Shown one piece after another: positions 47,001-58,843 of a DNA stretch of 64,000 bases. The position numbers and the translations under genes are program-made. This DNA is from Acanthaster planci (taxonomy: Eukaryota; Echinodermata; Asteroidea; Valvatida; Acanthasteridae), in the NCBI RefSeq assembly GCF_001949145.1, contig NW_019091367.1, positions 1,666,474-1,730,473 of the forward strand. Direction: 5' to 3'. A model generated the notes under the pieces. That model ran no database searches. It saw only the letters and a program-made list of their open reading frames with translations, and had not been told where the DNA came from. Position 1 is the stretch's first letter. The number at the start of each line of letters is the position of its first letter.

Positions 47001-49617
47001 ATGAAAGCTCAAAGATCAGGGAGTTGATTCTGGCAAGGATTTACAAAATCTCACCATTTTGGGGCCCAAACAATCTCCTTTTTCAAAAGATACTGCGGGG
47101 GGCACTTTTAATGCTAATGAGCTGGCTAGAAACCCTCACTTGAATTAGTGGTCTGCACTCTATCCCGACAGACGGCTGGCCAAGAGCGATTCGATCGTTG
47201 AAGTCGCATGGATAAGATGGGCACCGCCGTGGCATTTTGATGATCTCGTTGTGGCAATTATTTGATGTGAAATACCATATGATGTTTGGACAATAGCAAG
47301 TCTTTTCAGCAAATTGAAAGGATAACAAACGTCACTGCCAGTGTCGTGAATTTCCTGCTGTCTCATTAGGGCCTACTTTCTTGAACACATCAGGGAAAAA
47401 CGGAGTCCCGAAAGGGGTCTGGACCCCATCATCAATATCTGCCTTTGCTTTGTAAATAGTTGCATTTAATCATGAACCTGCAATACGTTGTAACTGAAAA
47501 GTTAACATAAACATCATTTATTGTTTTGTGTTATTGTTTCATCGAATTAATTCACTGGTCGGATGTTATAAACACACAGAAAATGAACAATAAAATAACA
47601 AATAATTCCAGATGCAAAGAGACGCAAGAAGTTTACATAAGATCAAACAGAACTTTTTATTTGTCTTAGTTTGAAACCCCTGGGTAAAATTAATTGTCTC
47701 AAAAACTGAATAATAAAAACTTACAATGAAATATTGGATAAACGATACCAATCTGACTCGAAAACTAAAACAATGATAACATTGCTGATTATTTTACAAC
47801 AGTTTTGTAAACCAAGAGGAATTAGAGTTAATTAAAATATGTTAATGATATTTTGTTTGGCTTGTCATCATTGTTTTTCTACACATGCTAGATTGTGTGA
47901 AACGGAATCATGAATTAGTCGAAACTTCGTTGAAGTTTCCCTATGATTCAGCAATAAAGCCCATGTGTTCAAACATAACCATGTAAAACACCTTTAAAGC
48001 AGACGAGCATGAGCGTAGAGTGTTTTTCAAATCATTCCACAGCCAGCTGCCCTTCGATCCGGTTTGCCCGACGAGTCTTCGCCGTTTATATTCAAATCCC
48101 GGTTACTGATTAAACCCATAATGTCAACACTGAGGCGGTCTTTCCCTGCACTACACTACCACCAGAAATGTCAAGCTGTCACCGTGTGTTATTAATGAAC
48201 CATGCAGTGGGCCTTAGGGGCTATCCATTTAACAACGATTGTAGCAAAATTAAATTATTTGGGGGAAACAATTGAAAGAAATTCACTGCGGGAAAAGACT
48301 GCACTTGTGGGCCTATTAAATAACCGACAACGTTGAACTTTATTCGACATTAATTCTGTCATACGGTCTTGCATAAGAGAAACCAATTGTTGGCCTACAT
48401 TCTGTCTGTATTCGTCATTATGTATCAAAAAATGTATGAACATGTACATGGGAATGTGCTTAGGTTATTAAATAACCGTCCAGCCTATAGCCCCCTCCTT
48501 GAAACCCATGATGCAAACTTTTTTAAAGTCAACAGAAATGCAACACTGAAGGAACTACATATTATTACATACGGAGACGTCCGTGGTACCGGTGTTCGGT
48601 CAACTTGAACGTTTGAGACTTGCTGACAAGAAAATGTTTACGAAAAGAAAAACTTCAAGTAGCCTTTACTAGCTCCTCTTCAAACTTTACAGTTACCCAA
48701 AGTTGTCCACCAGTTATGTAGCCTACCTTAACAGGCCTGCATATGAACTGGCCTGGTGGATTCCTTGAAGTTAAAGCACAATGGATAAACCGACTAGGCC
48801 TACAAGAGAACTGACGGTGGTGTAAGTCATTCTTAATAATAACCCCGCCCATCTAGAATCGCTGCCAATAAACGTGACGCATTCAGCGTTTCCACTAATG
48901 ACTAGACCAGCTGTGATTAATAGTTTCCCACTACCGAGTTTGATTCTCCACAAGTCTGGTTGGTAAGCCTTCAGAATGTGTATACAATTTATTCCACAAA
49001 GTAGCGACTGACATGCACTTGTTTATACCAGAATTGTATTGTTGCATGGAGGAAGGAAAATTGTTGAGCCATGCAAGTGACGTGAATCGGGGTGGAACTG
49101 GAGGGGGCGATGCACAAAGCTTGCACTCAAGTATAATTCATAGTACTCGACTGGGGCTGCAGAAGTACGCCCGTGGAGGGCCCCATCGGGTAACTGCACT
49201 ATATGAGGACATTCCTGACCCCGTGGAATGCTTGGAAACCCAAACTCTGTCTTTCCCCCATCCAACTTCAACCCCTTCTCCAACTGAAGAAAAAATAGGA
49301 TAAAATCCTGCATTTTCTAATCCTTAAATCACTGTTCCAATTTGTTTAGGCTTTTCTGATAAGAAAAGCAAAATCGGAAAACTGTCATTGCCCTAGAAAA
49401 TTACTTAATTTAGCTCTCCCCTTCCCAGCTTGTCAGAGACTCCGCCTGTCTTTCAGTTGCTACATCCCCGCGCTTAATTGTTACAGCCGTATCCCTGAAA
49501 CAGAGCTCAGTCTGTAAATTAATTAGGCGAAATAAATGTTCTCGACTTACATTTGCAGACCTCGCCCACTGCCAGAGCGACGCACGCCAGCAGAACGCAG
49601 ATTCCTTCGGTATTCAT
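32034..49617 (-). CDS. Large secreted modular protein: Ig/cadherin-like units, Trp-rich segment, WAP, TSP1-like, C-terminal cystine knot
   Basis: I reconstructed this gene as 18 exons on the minus strand: 49617-49551, 46391-46202, 45282-45023, 43907-43784, 43406-43073, 42424-42283, 41663-41492, 40946-40713, 40001-39884, 38459-38229, 37904-37703, 37221-36960, 36501-36275, 35293-35162, 34611-34430, 33729-33633, 32964-32812, 32281-32034. Every phase matches, giving 1,124 residues and a TAA stop. Residues 1-20 look like a signal peptide (MNTEGICVLLACVALAVG). Residues 23-120 resemble the bacterial Ig/cadherin-like family (SYKISEDHVLFGIL, HFVGVVSFTYIVTDSSGQTS). A second such unit spans about 235-390 (GTYRVRVSLDQGGTLWV, LEGINHVLAGMVYVP) and a third about 660-770. 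About 385-455 is tryptophan-rich. Residues 855-898 form a WAP four-disulfide core (CPGTKMCCHQGCSRIC). About 999-1042 is thrombospondin type-1-like (EEWGAWRDC, GTCGRGTQVRFGLC). Residues 1043-1124 look like a CTCK tail (GCASDHPIQRCPTGC, CTCSAC). About nine N-glycosylation sequons are visible and there is no transmembrane segment, so I infer an extracellular, disulfide-linked product. Weakest points: the join of exon 1 to exon 2 across 3.2 kb, the exon 12/13 junction, a GC donor after exon 16 and a GTCCGA donor after exon 7. I do not recognise a named orthologue. Confidence 0.85.
35384..35631. mobile_element. Inverted-repeat MITE (248 bp)
   Basis: TGGGTAATTCCAGAAATTAG followed by GGGTCC at the left is repeated inverted at the right end. 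Further pairing of GTCCCTGTTACATCTG with CAGATGTGACAGGGAT extends each arm to about 60 bp. It lies in the intron between exons 13 and 14 of the minus-strand gene. Confidence 0.75.
44599..44985. mobile_element. Possible CAGTGGCG-type hAT-like element
   Basis: CAGTGGCGTATCCAGTGGGC with a C-run at the left resembles the inverted right end (CCCACCCGTTGATTTTTTTG, read on the other strand). The 44870-44920 interior loosely resembles the repeats at 5030 and 10500. I saw no target duplication. It lies in an intron of the minus-strand gene. Confidence 0.4.
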
Positions 49618-51479
49618 TTCGGCAGAAACGAAAAACAGCCCCCTACCTGTACAACAAACCTATTTACTTATGCACTGCCTGCGTTGTGTGTAAGATTCCC
49701 AATAAATGCAGCTCTTGCGATCCGAAATCCCACGGAACTAATTCGCACTTCTTGGGCAAAGTCCAGAACATCGTGTCCATGAGCCGACCGACTGCGCGGT
49801 GAATTTTTGAATACAATGGCTGATGAATTTCGGGGGTCTTGATCTTTGAATTTACCAGTGGGTAATTGATTGATTGCCAAGCAAAGTGCACGTTGCGAGA
49901 GGAATCCTGTCAACAAAGTGACCTGGATTTGTTGTGTTCTTTTTCTTATTTTTCCATTTTTTTTTTCATTTTTTGGCAAGAAAACCAATGACGTTGTTGC
50001 GAGAGTTTGTCTGAAATAGATGAAGTGAGTATATGATGGCTTACTAGGCCTACATGTAGCTTGCTTGATTTCCTCACTTGTACAGCGAAAGCATTAGCCC
50101 ATGAGAATTGCTTTGATCCAAACTTTAAACCAACAAGAACAGATTGTGAATGCGATGTGCGTTCTGTTATTTTCAACATGAAATCTTTTCCATGAAAAGG
50201 TGTATAGGCCTACAGTAAAATTAAAGTTGATTCAACGGTTGAGCTTGTTTTCCACAATTATCTAAAAACAAGCGAAAAAGTATGGACAAATTGCACCGGC
50301 TTGGACTACAGAGCACAGCCCTAGATGAAATGTTTCCCGAGATGCTTTTCCAAAATAGGTCTTTATCCTTCCTCAACCACGGTTGAGTTCTAGATTCCGT
50401 TCAGTTGTTGAAAAGACACGTAGTTTTGTAATTAATTGCATTCAAATCTAAAATCCATTAAAAATAATCATAATAATTCATTATTATATTAATGATAACA
50501 TTCTAAACGACTGTGCTTCGAAGCATGTGGACCATACTTCTGTGCTCCCCCCGTAAAAAAAACATTAAAATTAATAGGAACTAAAAACAACATCTATTTA
50601 GAATTTGCCCATGCAGATTTAACGATTTTCTGATTTTCTTCCAAATGTGAGACCCTGTTTTTAAAGTGGTTCACGTCAAAATGTTAAACATGCGCATTAT
50701 AGTTAGGCCCCTATGAAAATATATTTAGAAAGTCGATGTATATCATGACCCAAGACTTATACAGTCAAATGAACTCGTTGAAGTAATGCAGCGGTGTTTC
50801 AGTATACCATTTGCCGAAGTAATTATTTGGGTCACATTCGTCACAATTCGGCAATCTACGTCAGTGACCCCTCTCCATGCATTGGTCACCTCAAGTTCCG
50901 CTGATTCGGAGATGCGGGTTCGAAATATAGGTGCTATATACTTTTGCTTACTCTTGGGTGAGGGTGTGCAAATTAGCTAATCTTAATACAATAATTAATG
51001 ATGTAGACAAATCTGTACAGAGAAGTATAAAGTAATTCAGGAGTTGAGTGCTCCGCCAGTTGGGCGTGGCTGGGAAGAATTTGGGGCAGCTGCATTTCAT
51101 TAATTTGCGGAACATCACTCGCACCCACTTTGCAATTTTAATGCAGTAAAAAGACAAACAATAAAGGCTTAATCAATGCACTCGACAGCGTGGACAGGGC
51201 CGGGAAGACTGGGAGAAATCCTCCCCCCCCCCCTTGAAAATATTGCTTTTTTTCTTCTCTTCTCTTAAAGAAATCTATATTGATTCATTATCAGGATTGA
51301 TTATTTGTTATTCATTATTGTGATTGATTCGTTGTAATATGGAGAAGTGGAGAAATATTGTACTTTAGACGATGGTTATTTAAACGGCTCTGGCCAAAAG
51401 CGTTGACGCTGATAGCCGGGTCAAAACGTAGGCTAATAGCGATGATAATAATTCTATATATCTGATGATATCAGGCCCT

Positions 51480-51870
51480 AACTTTTTTCCTGGATAGCCC
51501 ACCGGGCTAGTAAACTGGGTATTTTACTAGCCCGTTTGGAGCTTTACTAGCCCGTATGCAAAAAAGGAAACCCCAGAATTGTTGTTAGCTTTACTACCAA
51601 TGAAGAAAAAACTGCCGATGGGAAAAATAAGTGGCACGATTTGCTGTATGTCACATGCACTTGGAGTTAAAGGTTTTGCAATCGTGCATTTATTATCACC
51701 AAAAGCAATACGTGTGTTTTGATCTAAATTTTAATACTACAGGTAAGTTCTATATTGATTTTTTTCACTAGCCCACCGGGCAACCAAGGACCCAAGTCTA
51801 GATAGCCCGGAGCATTTTTCGCTAGAATTTGTACGCCGGGCTAGTACTATTTCGAGGCCTGGACATAATT
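51480..51870. repeat. Repeat with recurring CTAGCCCACCGGGC-type motifs
   Basis: GATAGCCCACCGGGCTAGTA near 51495, TTACTAGCCCGT twice near 51523-51555, CACTAGCCCACCGGGCAACC near 51768 and GATAGCCCGGAGC near 51802 recur in both orientations. This suggests a rearranged inverted-repeat element. Its borders are not defined. Confidence 0.4.
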
Positions 51871-54800
51871 TTATGTGTCTTGGTGTACCTTCCCGTGGAG
51901 GCCGGGAGGGCAGATATGCTGCCCTTTTAAAGAAATTGTAAGGGCCAACGCTTTATTAGAAACGACACTACCTTTTGCGGAGTGGGGAGTCTTTCATAGA
52001 TGAAAAAGTAGGACCGTGTGGGGACTTTGCACCTCATAGCTCTTGATGGACTCTTTCATCTCATCTGTGATTTATAGTATAGTGGCATAATTTATAGGGA
52101 CTCCCTCGGCTTCCTTGTTCCTGTTAATTTCGGGACTATTGGAGGTGCATGTTCGTTGACACTTTGACGCTTTGACACTACGACACCCATCCGTCTCTTT
52201 CTGTGGGGAGAGATGGCTGGTCGCCTCGGGAAGTGTTCTTGTGTAGGTTACACAGTTCCGTATACACAAAAAATATTCCCGCCACAAAAAGGCCTGTTCT
52301 TGTCATCTTTTCGCAGTCAAGGGATTTTAAAAGAATAGACTTGCCGTCATTAAACTTTAAAGAAAAAAATCGCAACTCGCAAGTCCTCAAGTCAAGAGAA
52401 ATTGCCTTCGAAGTTGTACGAGTAGGCCTTTAATATCCGAAGTGCGTTTTATTCGGTAGTTGCAACTTGGTTGCAGACCAGTGAACACGTTCACTTGATA
52501 AAAAAAAATGTACAGAACTGCAAGGTGCTTGAGAGCCGTCAAGCAGAAGTTTGTCATCTTCTCATTTTTTTTTCTAAACCAACCACCTCTGGGCCCAGAG
52601 TCTTCATCCAACGATAATGTTTTAAAACAGTCCTGAAGAGTGACACATTTTGTTTCAAATTTCACAGCCTGCAAGCTGAACCTTGTAATTGATAACAGGA
52701 TGTCAGGATGACCAGATTCGCAAAGCGTGGGGATCTTGAGGCCTTCTAGGCCCATTAATTCTAAGATGAAACTCACACGGTGTACGGGTTCATTTTTCTT
52801 CCATAAAGGGCTGAAGTACCATCAGATGCCGGGGAAATGAAGTGCGCCACTCACTGTACTTGTTTGAAATACTATCTTGATGAGGGCACGTTGTATTTGG
52901 GATTCATGAATTCCACACTCATTTTTTATCATGTTCGACGCAAATTAACCGAATTTCCAAAACACGAAATTACCAGACGGTTAACGCACTCGTCGGGGGG
53001 GGGGGCGTCGTCTGGTTCCTTTCTTGATAATAGAATCTTCTTATGGAAATTTGTAAAGCGACCATACTATGAAACATATCACATGGGGGCGCCAAACACA
53101 CCCTTATTACTCACACAGAAAACTCATCCAATCCGACCCAGTTTGAGGTGTGGGATGTGTCAAAGAAAAACGTTGCTACTCCCTGTCCGATATTTTCTCC
53201 ATTTACAACTCTTCCACCATCCCACGCACGGAAATTAACGGTTCGTAACCCAGGTTTGTAGTCAGTACAGTTTTTGGCCAATTGTAACAAACGTTCACAT
53301 GGCTTATTTCTCGACTTGCTCTTTATTAATTGTACAACCTGCAGAAAAGTGTAATCCTTTATTGAAATGAAAGCGTAGCATAGGCCTAATACTAAGCATG
53401 GTTAAAGTAACATGGTTAACTTAACATTGACATGGTTGACATACAGGAGCGCGATTGGTCGAGCAGGATTTGAAATGGTATTGGTCTAACTGCATGAAGC
53501 CCTCAACTTAATTTCCTTTTTTTTAATACTCTTCCACAACCGTGAACAGGTTAATAAGACAGAAAAAAGCAATTGTCTGAAGATGAATTTAGCGACAAAT
53601 TGCACAGCAAAGTCTGACATGAAAGACCAAAGTTGATACAGTTGTCGTGGTTGTACAGACAAGACAGAGATCAATTGATGGTGCGAATCAACTGATTGTG
53701 CGCGATAGTTTTGCTGGCCTAATTTATATCAGCACTGCAATCCGCCATTGCTTGTGCCCGTTAATGCATTTAAGTACGGCATGGTGAGGGAAGTTAGTGC
53801 TTTAGTTTAGTGCCCCTTGAAAAACATGAGAGGTTAGAAGAAATTGTTATGTACATGTATGTAGGGATGTGAAAAAAGATGGAAATTATTATTAAAAATC
53901 TACTTAAGTTTGGTACCATTGTAAAGAGCATAAAAAGAGTTTTAATATGATGTATAATTTAATTGTCTAAGTCAGATATCAAGTGTGATACATTTGTTTA
54001 AAAATAGGATTCGGGAATAAAATTTTGGCCTATAAAAATAAAGAAAATATAAGAAAATCTGTGACCATTTGTCAGCCAAAATCAGCAAACAGAACTTTTT
54101 GAGCTTTTTTAATTGTTACGATTCTCGTGGTAGCATGTGTCAAATGCTGTGTTTGATCAACAGCTGGTGCAGATGCATTGGATGAGCACTTTTTGTGGAT
54201 CACAGTTCAAAGTGTGCGAGTCTTCAAATTTCACAGTATTAGAGAAAAATACATAACTAAATGTTCCATGTGTTTTTAAGAGCATTTGACCTTCAGTTCG
54301 GGTGAAAATATGCTGATTTGTTGACTGATTTCTTTCACACAAAAAGTCCACTTGGCTACTTTGCGCAAAAAAACACGACCACACGATATTGAATGGTAGA
54401 TTTTCCTGTGCCACCTATGGAAGCATGCATTTCAATGTGTACATGCACCTGTTCTTTGATTTAGTCCAAATGACAATTTTTGTTTAGTATCCTAGTTTAC
54501 ATATGAAACATATCCTGAATGAGGAATGCCATCGAAACTACGAATCGAAAGTTGTTAACTACTTAACCAGGCAGTTGAAGCCTAAACTAAAACAGTTTAA
54601 GTGAATGCATGTTTCCTATTTTTGTCAAGCCAAGTGCCTTCAGAGTACACATGTACATGTACATGAACATGTACATACAGATGCAGCTTGTTGGTGTGTA
54701 CTGCATGTACTACTGGTATTAATTCTTTGTTTATTTTCAAATTGTTTTTTTCTTGTAAGTAAAGCCGATTATAAAGTGTACGTACACATATACAGTACCC

Positions 54801-54920
54801 ATGTACATATACTCTTTTGTAAATAAATTATTTGGGATATTGTGTCGATTGCCACTTTAACATGTTCATTTGCTGTAGTTGTCAGTACACCCAATGATAA
54901 ACACTACAGGTACACATGTA

Positions 54921-55404
54921 TAGGGCTGTGCCGAATAACCGAATTTTTGATAGATTGCCAAATATTCAAATATTATTTTTCGAATTGCAAAATTCGAATA
55001 GTCCAATGCAAAATTCATAAAAAGGAAGGGAACATTTTCTTTTGTTTTAAATGAGAAAAATTGCTCTCTGGAGGCTTGTTTCGTGCATATTCAAATGAAA
55101 AGTGACAGAAATCTTACAATGATTTAAAAAGTAAATTATTCGTTAAACAATTTAAAAGGAATAGACATTTTGAACAGGGCAAGAAGTCTTGTTCATATGT
55201 TAAATCTAGCTAAATCGTGGCTGGAGATATTCCTAGAACTATTGTATTGATCATAATGTGCAAATGTGTGTGTTATTGCAACTGATTTTGCATATTTTTT
55301 ATTCAACAACAATCTGCCGGTCGGTACTACTGAATATTCAGGTATTCAATCAAATTGAAGGTTGAATGTTTGAATACTGAATCATTCACATTGACACAGC
55401 CCTA
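54921..55404. mobile_element. hAT-like non-autonomous element (484 bp, perfect 8-bp TSD)
   Basis: The ends TAGGGCTGTGCC and GACACAGCCCTA are inverted repeats of the widespread hAT (C/T)AGGGCTGTG type. The octamer CACATGTA flanks both sides exactly (54913-54920, 55405-55412). The interior is AT-rich with ATTCAAATATT/GAATATTC-type subrepeats and has no transposase frame. Confidence 0.85.
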
Positions 55405-55441
55405 CACATGTACAATGTATATGGTACATGTACATGTATTT

Positions 55442-55986
55442 AAAGGGTAACTCAAAGGAAAACATGTTTTCTCTGATTTTATCCGTTCAAATAAATATGG
55501 AAGCATCCAAATCGAATGCAGTGTCAGTTGACTTCAGAACTCAACTATAACAAGCTAAAAAGGGCTTTTTTTTCTGTTCATGCCAAGATGCGAATTCTGA
55601 ACACGCATTAATGTAGATTACGTCATTCTGAGAAAACAGAGAAAATGAGGGGAACCCTCGCCCTGTGTCCATAGTGGTTAAACCCTTGTGCATGTCAAAC
55701 AGCGCATGTAGCCATTGTTAGTAGCCATTATTTGACATTCACAAGGGTTTATCCACTACGAACACAGGATGAGGGTTTCCGTCGGTTTCTCTGTTTTGTC
55801 AGAATGACGCAATTTACATTCAGCATGTTCAGAATTCGCATCTTGGCATGAACAGAAAAAAGGCCCTTTTTAGCTTGTTGTAGTTGAGCTCTGAAGTCAA
55901 CTGACACTGCATTCGATTTGGATGCTTCCATATTTATTTGAACGGATAAAATCAGAGAAAACATGTTTTCCTTTGAGTTACTCTTT
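55442..55986. mobile_element. Large fold-back element (about 255-bp arms)
   Basis: The left arm 55442-55699 and right arm 55731-55986 are inverted copies around a 31-bp loop. Examples are AACTCAAAGGAAAACATGTT against AACATGTTTTCCTTTGAGTT, and CATGCCAAGATGCGAATTCT against AGAATTCGCATCTTGGCATG. The arms are highly similar throughout. The apparent 96-residue open frame in the right arm only reflects this repeat. A transcript across it would form a long double-stranded hairpin. Confidence 0.9.
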
Positions 55987-56686
55987 GATGAAAATACCAG
56001 CACAACCTTCTTTAAAAGCAGTGGGGGTAAAATGTACATTTTGAGTTAAAATCTGATATCAACCAAGGGCGACATTTCTTCAAACTTTGGCCAGCCGTAT
56101 GAATAGTAATGTGAGAGCAGTCTATTGAGAGAGCATGTAGTGGTATGTGTACATTTGTGCTTGTATTATAAAGCTTTGCGTGCCATATACTGTACATGTG
56201 CATGTACATGTACATGCACAGCGTACTTGTGCATAATAGCCTAGGGTAATCACTAACAGTACATTGTTATTTCTTCCTTCTCTCAAGACATTTCCTCTGG
56301 GTTTCCCCCAGATCACCTTCCCTTTGTGCAGAGCAACTTTTTTACTTCCTGATTCTTTTTGTTTTTTGCTTGCTGTTTACATGTATGACTCCAGGCACGT
56401 GATGAACACTGGGAATATCCATCATTGAGAAGTCAGCCGAAAACGTCGGCCACATCATTGCTTCCACTTCCTCTTGTGTTGGAATTAACCCACAGAGAAG
56501 CAACGTTCACTGGTAGAGCAGATTCAATTTTCCATTCTCTCAGGCTCAGAGAGCTCAGACACCAGTGTTGGGACTTACCGTACACTGTTGATGCACTCAC
56601 CTTTGTACCGTACCTGCTACACGTAATGAGGCTGAGCAGTGGTTGTTAGATGAGGCGGACATTTTACTCTCTGTGTGTGCAGAGCC

Positions 56687-56747
56687 ATGGCGAACGTTCT
56701 GAGGAGTTTATGGGGCAGGCTGATTCTGGGCTCTGGATTCTGTCTAG
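56687..56747 (+). CDS. Probable first coding exon of an unidentified + strand gene
   Basis: An ATG in a good context (agagccATGGcg) opens a 20-codon reading frame, MANVLRSLWGRLILGSGFCL, which ends at a consensus donor (CTAG/GTGAGT, phase 1). Just upstream, a pyrimidine/TG tract ending in GTGTGTGCAG at 56672-56681 looks like an acceptor, so the start may lie in a second exon behind a 5' UTR intron. The peptide has a basic start and then a hydrophobic run, as expected of a signal peptide, signal anchor or mitochondrial presequence. I could not find a matching next exon in the remaining 7 kb, which is repeat-rich, so the gene would have a long first intron that leaves the window. The product is unknown. 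Confidence 0.4.
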
Positions 56748-58560
56748 GTGAGTACAGTACCTCGTGCTTTGCCAAGCCCAATGTTAACAACACCTTAAGG
56801 ACATGTGTGAAGATAAGTCATGTAGCAGTGTACATGTAGCTGTGTGCATGTACATGTATGTCTTAACCCCTTCTCGGTGGGAATTTCTTTCCGAAAGCTG
56901 ACTCCAAGAATTCCAGCCTCGCTTGGCCACGAAGGCCACCTACCAAACCGCAAATTCTCGGTTTGTGGCCCAGCGTGCTCTGCACGCTTTGAGTTACACG
57001 GTGAAAAGGCTGATTGTTCGGTGGCATGCAGCTCTACTCAAGCTTCCACATTCCCGTTGCCTCTTTCAAAGTGGGGACTATTGTAAAGCTGGTGATTATG
57101 ATGCAAAATCGGTCTTTTCATTTCTGGGCTACACACAAAGACCAATTATCATATACACAAGAGCTAGGGTCTGCTTTCTTTCACCGTGTTCGCTCGAACG
57201 TGGGCCGAGAATAACAGCTGAAAAGCGGGCTGAGGATCTCAATTTTTACGGCGGCTATAGCCACCCCCCCCAGTGCGAAGGGGTTAAATAATGGATTAGT
57301 CTGTTGCATTAGAAAGATAATTCATGTTCTTGCATGTATTTCACAGGCACATGTACATGTACATGTCCTCTTAGAGACCATTTTGTGGTCATTTTTTTAC
57401 GAGCGTACAAAGAAACCTATTGCCTTCTGGGTTCCCTTCTCCCTCCCAGAGTATGCAGACTGAAAAGGGCAAAACGATGATCTCTGTTAGCATTTTTCCC
57501 CGTATATTTAATATTTTTGAAAAGCATATTCATAAGTATGTAAATGGCAGCCACCCTCCAGCTTAATGGTGTGTACAATGCACTTGTGAAAATGTCGACA
57601 TAAAGTGGATGGCCTGCAAGTGCAGACTAAGTATCCATAAAGTTACGGAGTGCACGTGCAGAGGCAATATATCGTACACTACATGTATCATTTTCTGTGC
57701 CATTCATGGCTGTCATCTGAAATCAGAGGTAGGGAACTACCAGCACATGTACCAGGGTACATGTACATGTACATGTACATTTTTTTGTACATGTACATGT
57801 ACATGTATCTGTATGTTTGTACATGTATACATGTCCGTGTATGGGTTTATGTGTTTCGAGGATTAAAACGTTAAAAACTGTCCGCTCCTCAAAATGAGTG
57901 AGACTGAACTCTTCAAACCTAGTGTTTTGCACGGAAGTACTAGTACATATACATTTTTTTTCCTCAAGATGATTTATGATAGTGAAATAAGTTGGGGTTT
58001 GCACATTTTGTACTTGTAAGCAAAAACAGCCCGTCCTTAAAGTTCATGTCTGTCCTCCAGACAAGTGGAGAGACAGGCTACAATTACAGATGAGATGCTG
58101 CATTTTGTCCGTTTTGTCCCGTTAATGCAATTTTTCAGTGAGGGCCTTTAAAAACTGATATGACAGTGTAATGATTCCTGTGTTTGATGGAATATGTGAT
58201 AACCCAGCAACCTTTTAGCTGATGTGCAGCACCTGCAACTCCAGGATGGTATCTCTCAAGCAACTTCAGAACAATTGTGAAATTCTTCTGCTATCAAGTG
58301 TCAGCACTTGATAGCACAGTAAGGAGTGACGTGAGTAAAATAGGGACAAGAAGGGATGCGGAGAAGCATCTGTCAGTCCTGGTTGGGGTTCATGGTCACT
58401 CCTACATGTACATACTGACATACCGGTACATGTACATGTATTTACATGTATGTGTACCACATGATGTCTATCTGTAGAGCATTTAACATTCATGAACGAG
58501 TTTATTCTTTTACTGTAAATTGAACAACATTAAGATTTAAGTAGTGTTAGTCCTTCATTA

Positions 58561-58843
58561 TTCAAGTTCAGTTTCAGTGTTCAAGTTCAGTTTAAGTTCA
58601 GTTTCAGTGTTCAAGTTCAGTTTCAGTTCAGTTTCAGTTCAAGTTCAGTTTCAGTTCAAGTTCAGTTTCAGTTTAAGTTCAGTTTCAGTTCAAGTTCAGT
58701 TTCAGTTCAAGTTCAGTTTAAGTTCAGTTTAAGTTCAGTTTAAGTTCAGTTTAAGTTCAGTTTCAGTATTCAAGTTCAGTTTCAGTATTCAGGTTCAGTT
58801 TCAATATTCAAGTTCAGTTTCAATATTCAAGTTCAGTTTCAAT
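58561..58843 (+). repeat. TTCAGT-type minisatellite
   Basis: About 280 bp are built from variants of AAGTTCAGTTTCAGT, including TTCAAGTTCAGTTTCAGTGT. The 6-bp core TTCAGT or TTAAGT is arranged in 12- to 24-bp higher units. The last units change to CAATATTCAAGTTCAGTTT. Open frames across it read as VQVQFQF-type peptides and are not genes. Confidence 0.92.

Larger units (their letters stand above)
49618..56686. other. Gene-free region 5' of the minus-strand gene
   Basis: This 7-kb interval separates the start of the minus-strand gene from the probable + strand exon at 56687. It must contain both promoters, but no TATA or initiator element is convincing. I see repeats (51480-51870, 54921-55404, 55442-55986) and scattered short open frames without splice context or family similarity. 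Confidence 0.55.

Noticed and set aside
47083-47328. Cysteine-containing minus frame (CPSYPCDFNDRI...) ending in a GTGAGG donor
   Set aside because: There is no good acceptor with a pyrimidine tract, and including it would disturb the exon 1/exon 2 phase. A rarely used alternative exon remains possible.
49023-49313. 96-residue minus-strand frame with an acceptor-like TTCTTCAG, as exon 2 of the secreted-protein gene
   Set aside because: In the phase set by exon 1 it runs into a stop with no donor, and its composition is not domain-like. Exon 1 joins the Ig-like exon at 46391 in perfect phase without it.
52387-52776. 129-residue minus-strand open frame
   Set aside because: It starts at GTG, has no recognisable domain and no splice context, and is compatible with chance in this region.
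52837-53238. 133-residue + strand open frame from ATG
   Set aside because: There is no similarity I can name, no signal or domain pattern, and it contains a G-homopolymer run. It is probably a chance frame.
57609-57874. Frames reading CTCTCTC or MYMYMY peptides, also near 59111-59395 and 61153-61470
   Set aside because: They are translations of the TACATG arrays, which are open in all frames, and not proteins.
58544-58732. Repetitive SVQVQF-type open frame
   Set aside because: It is produced by the TTCAGT minisatellite.
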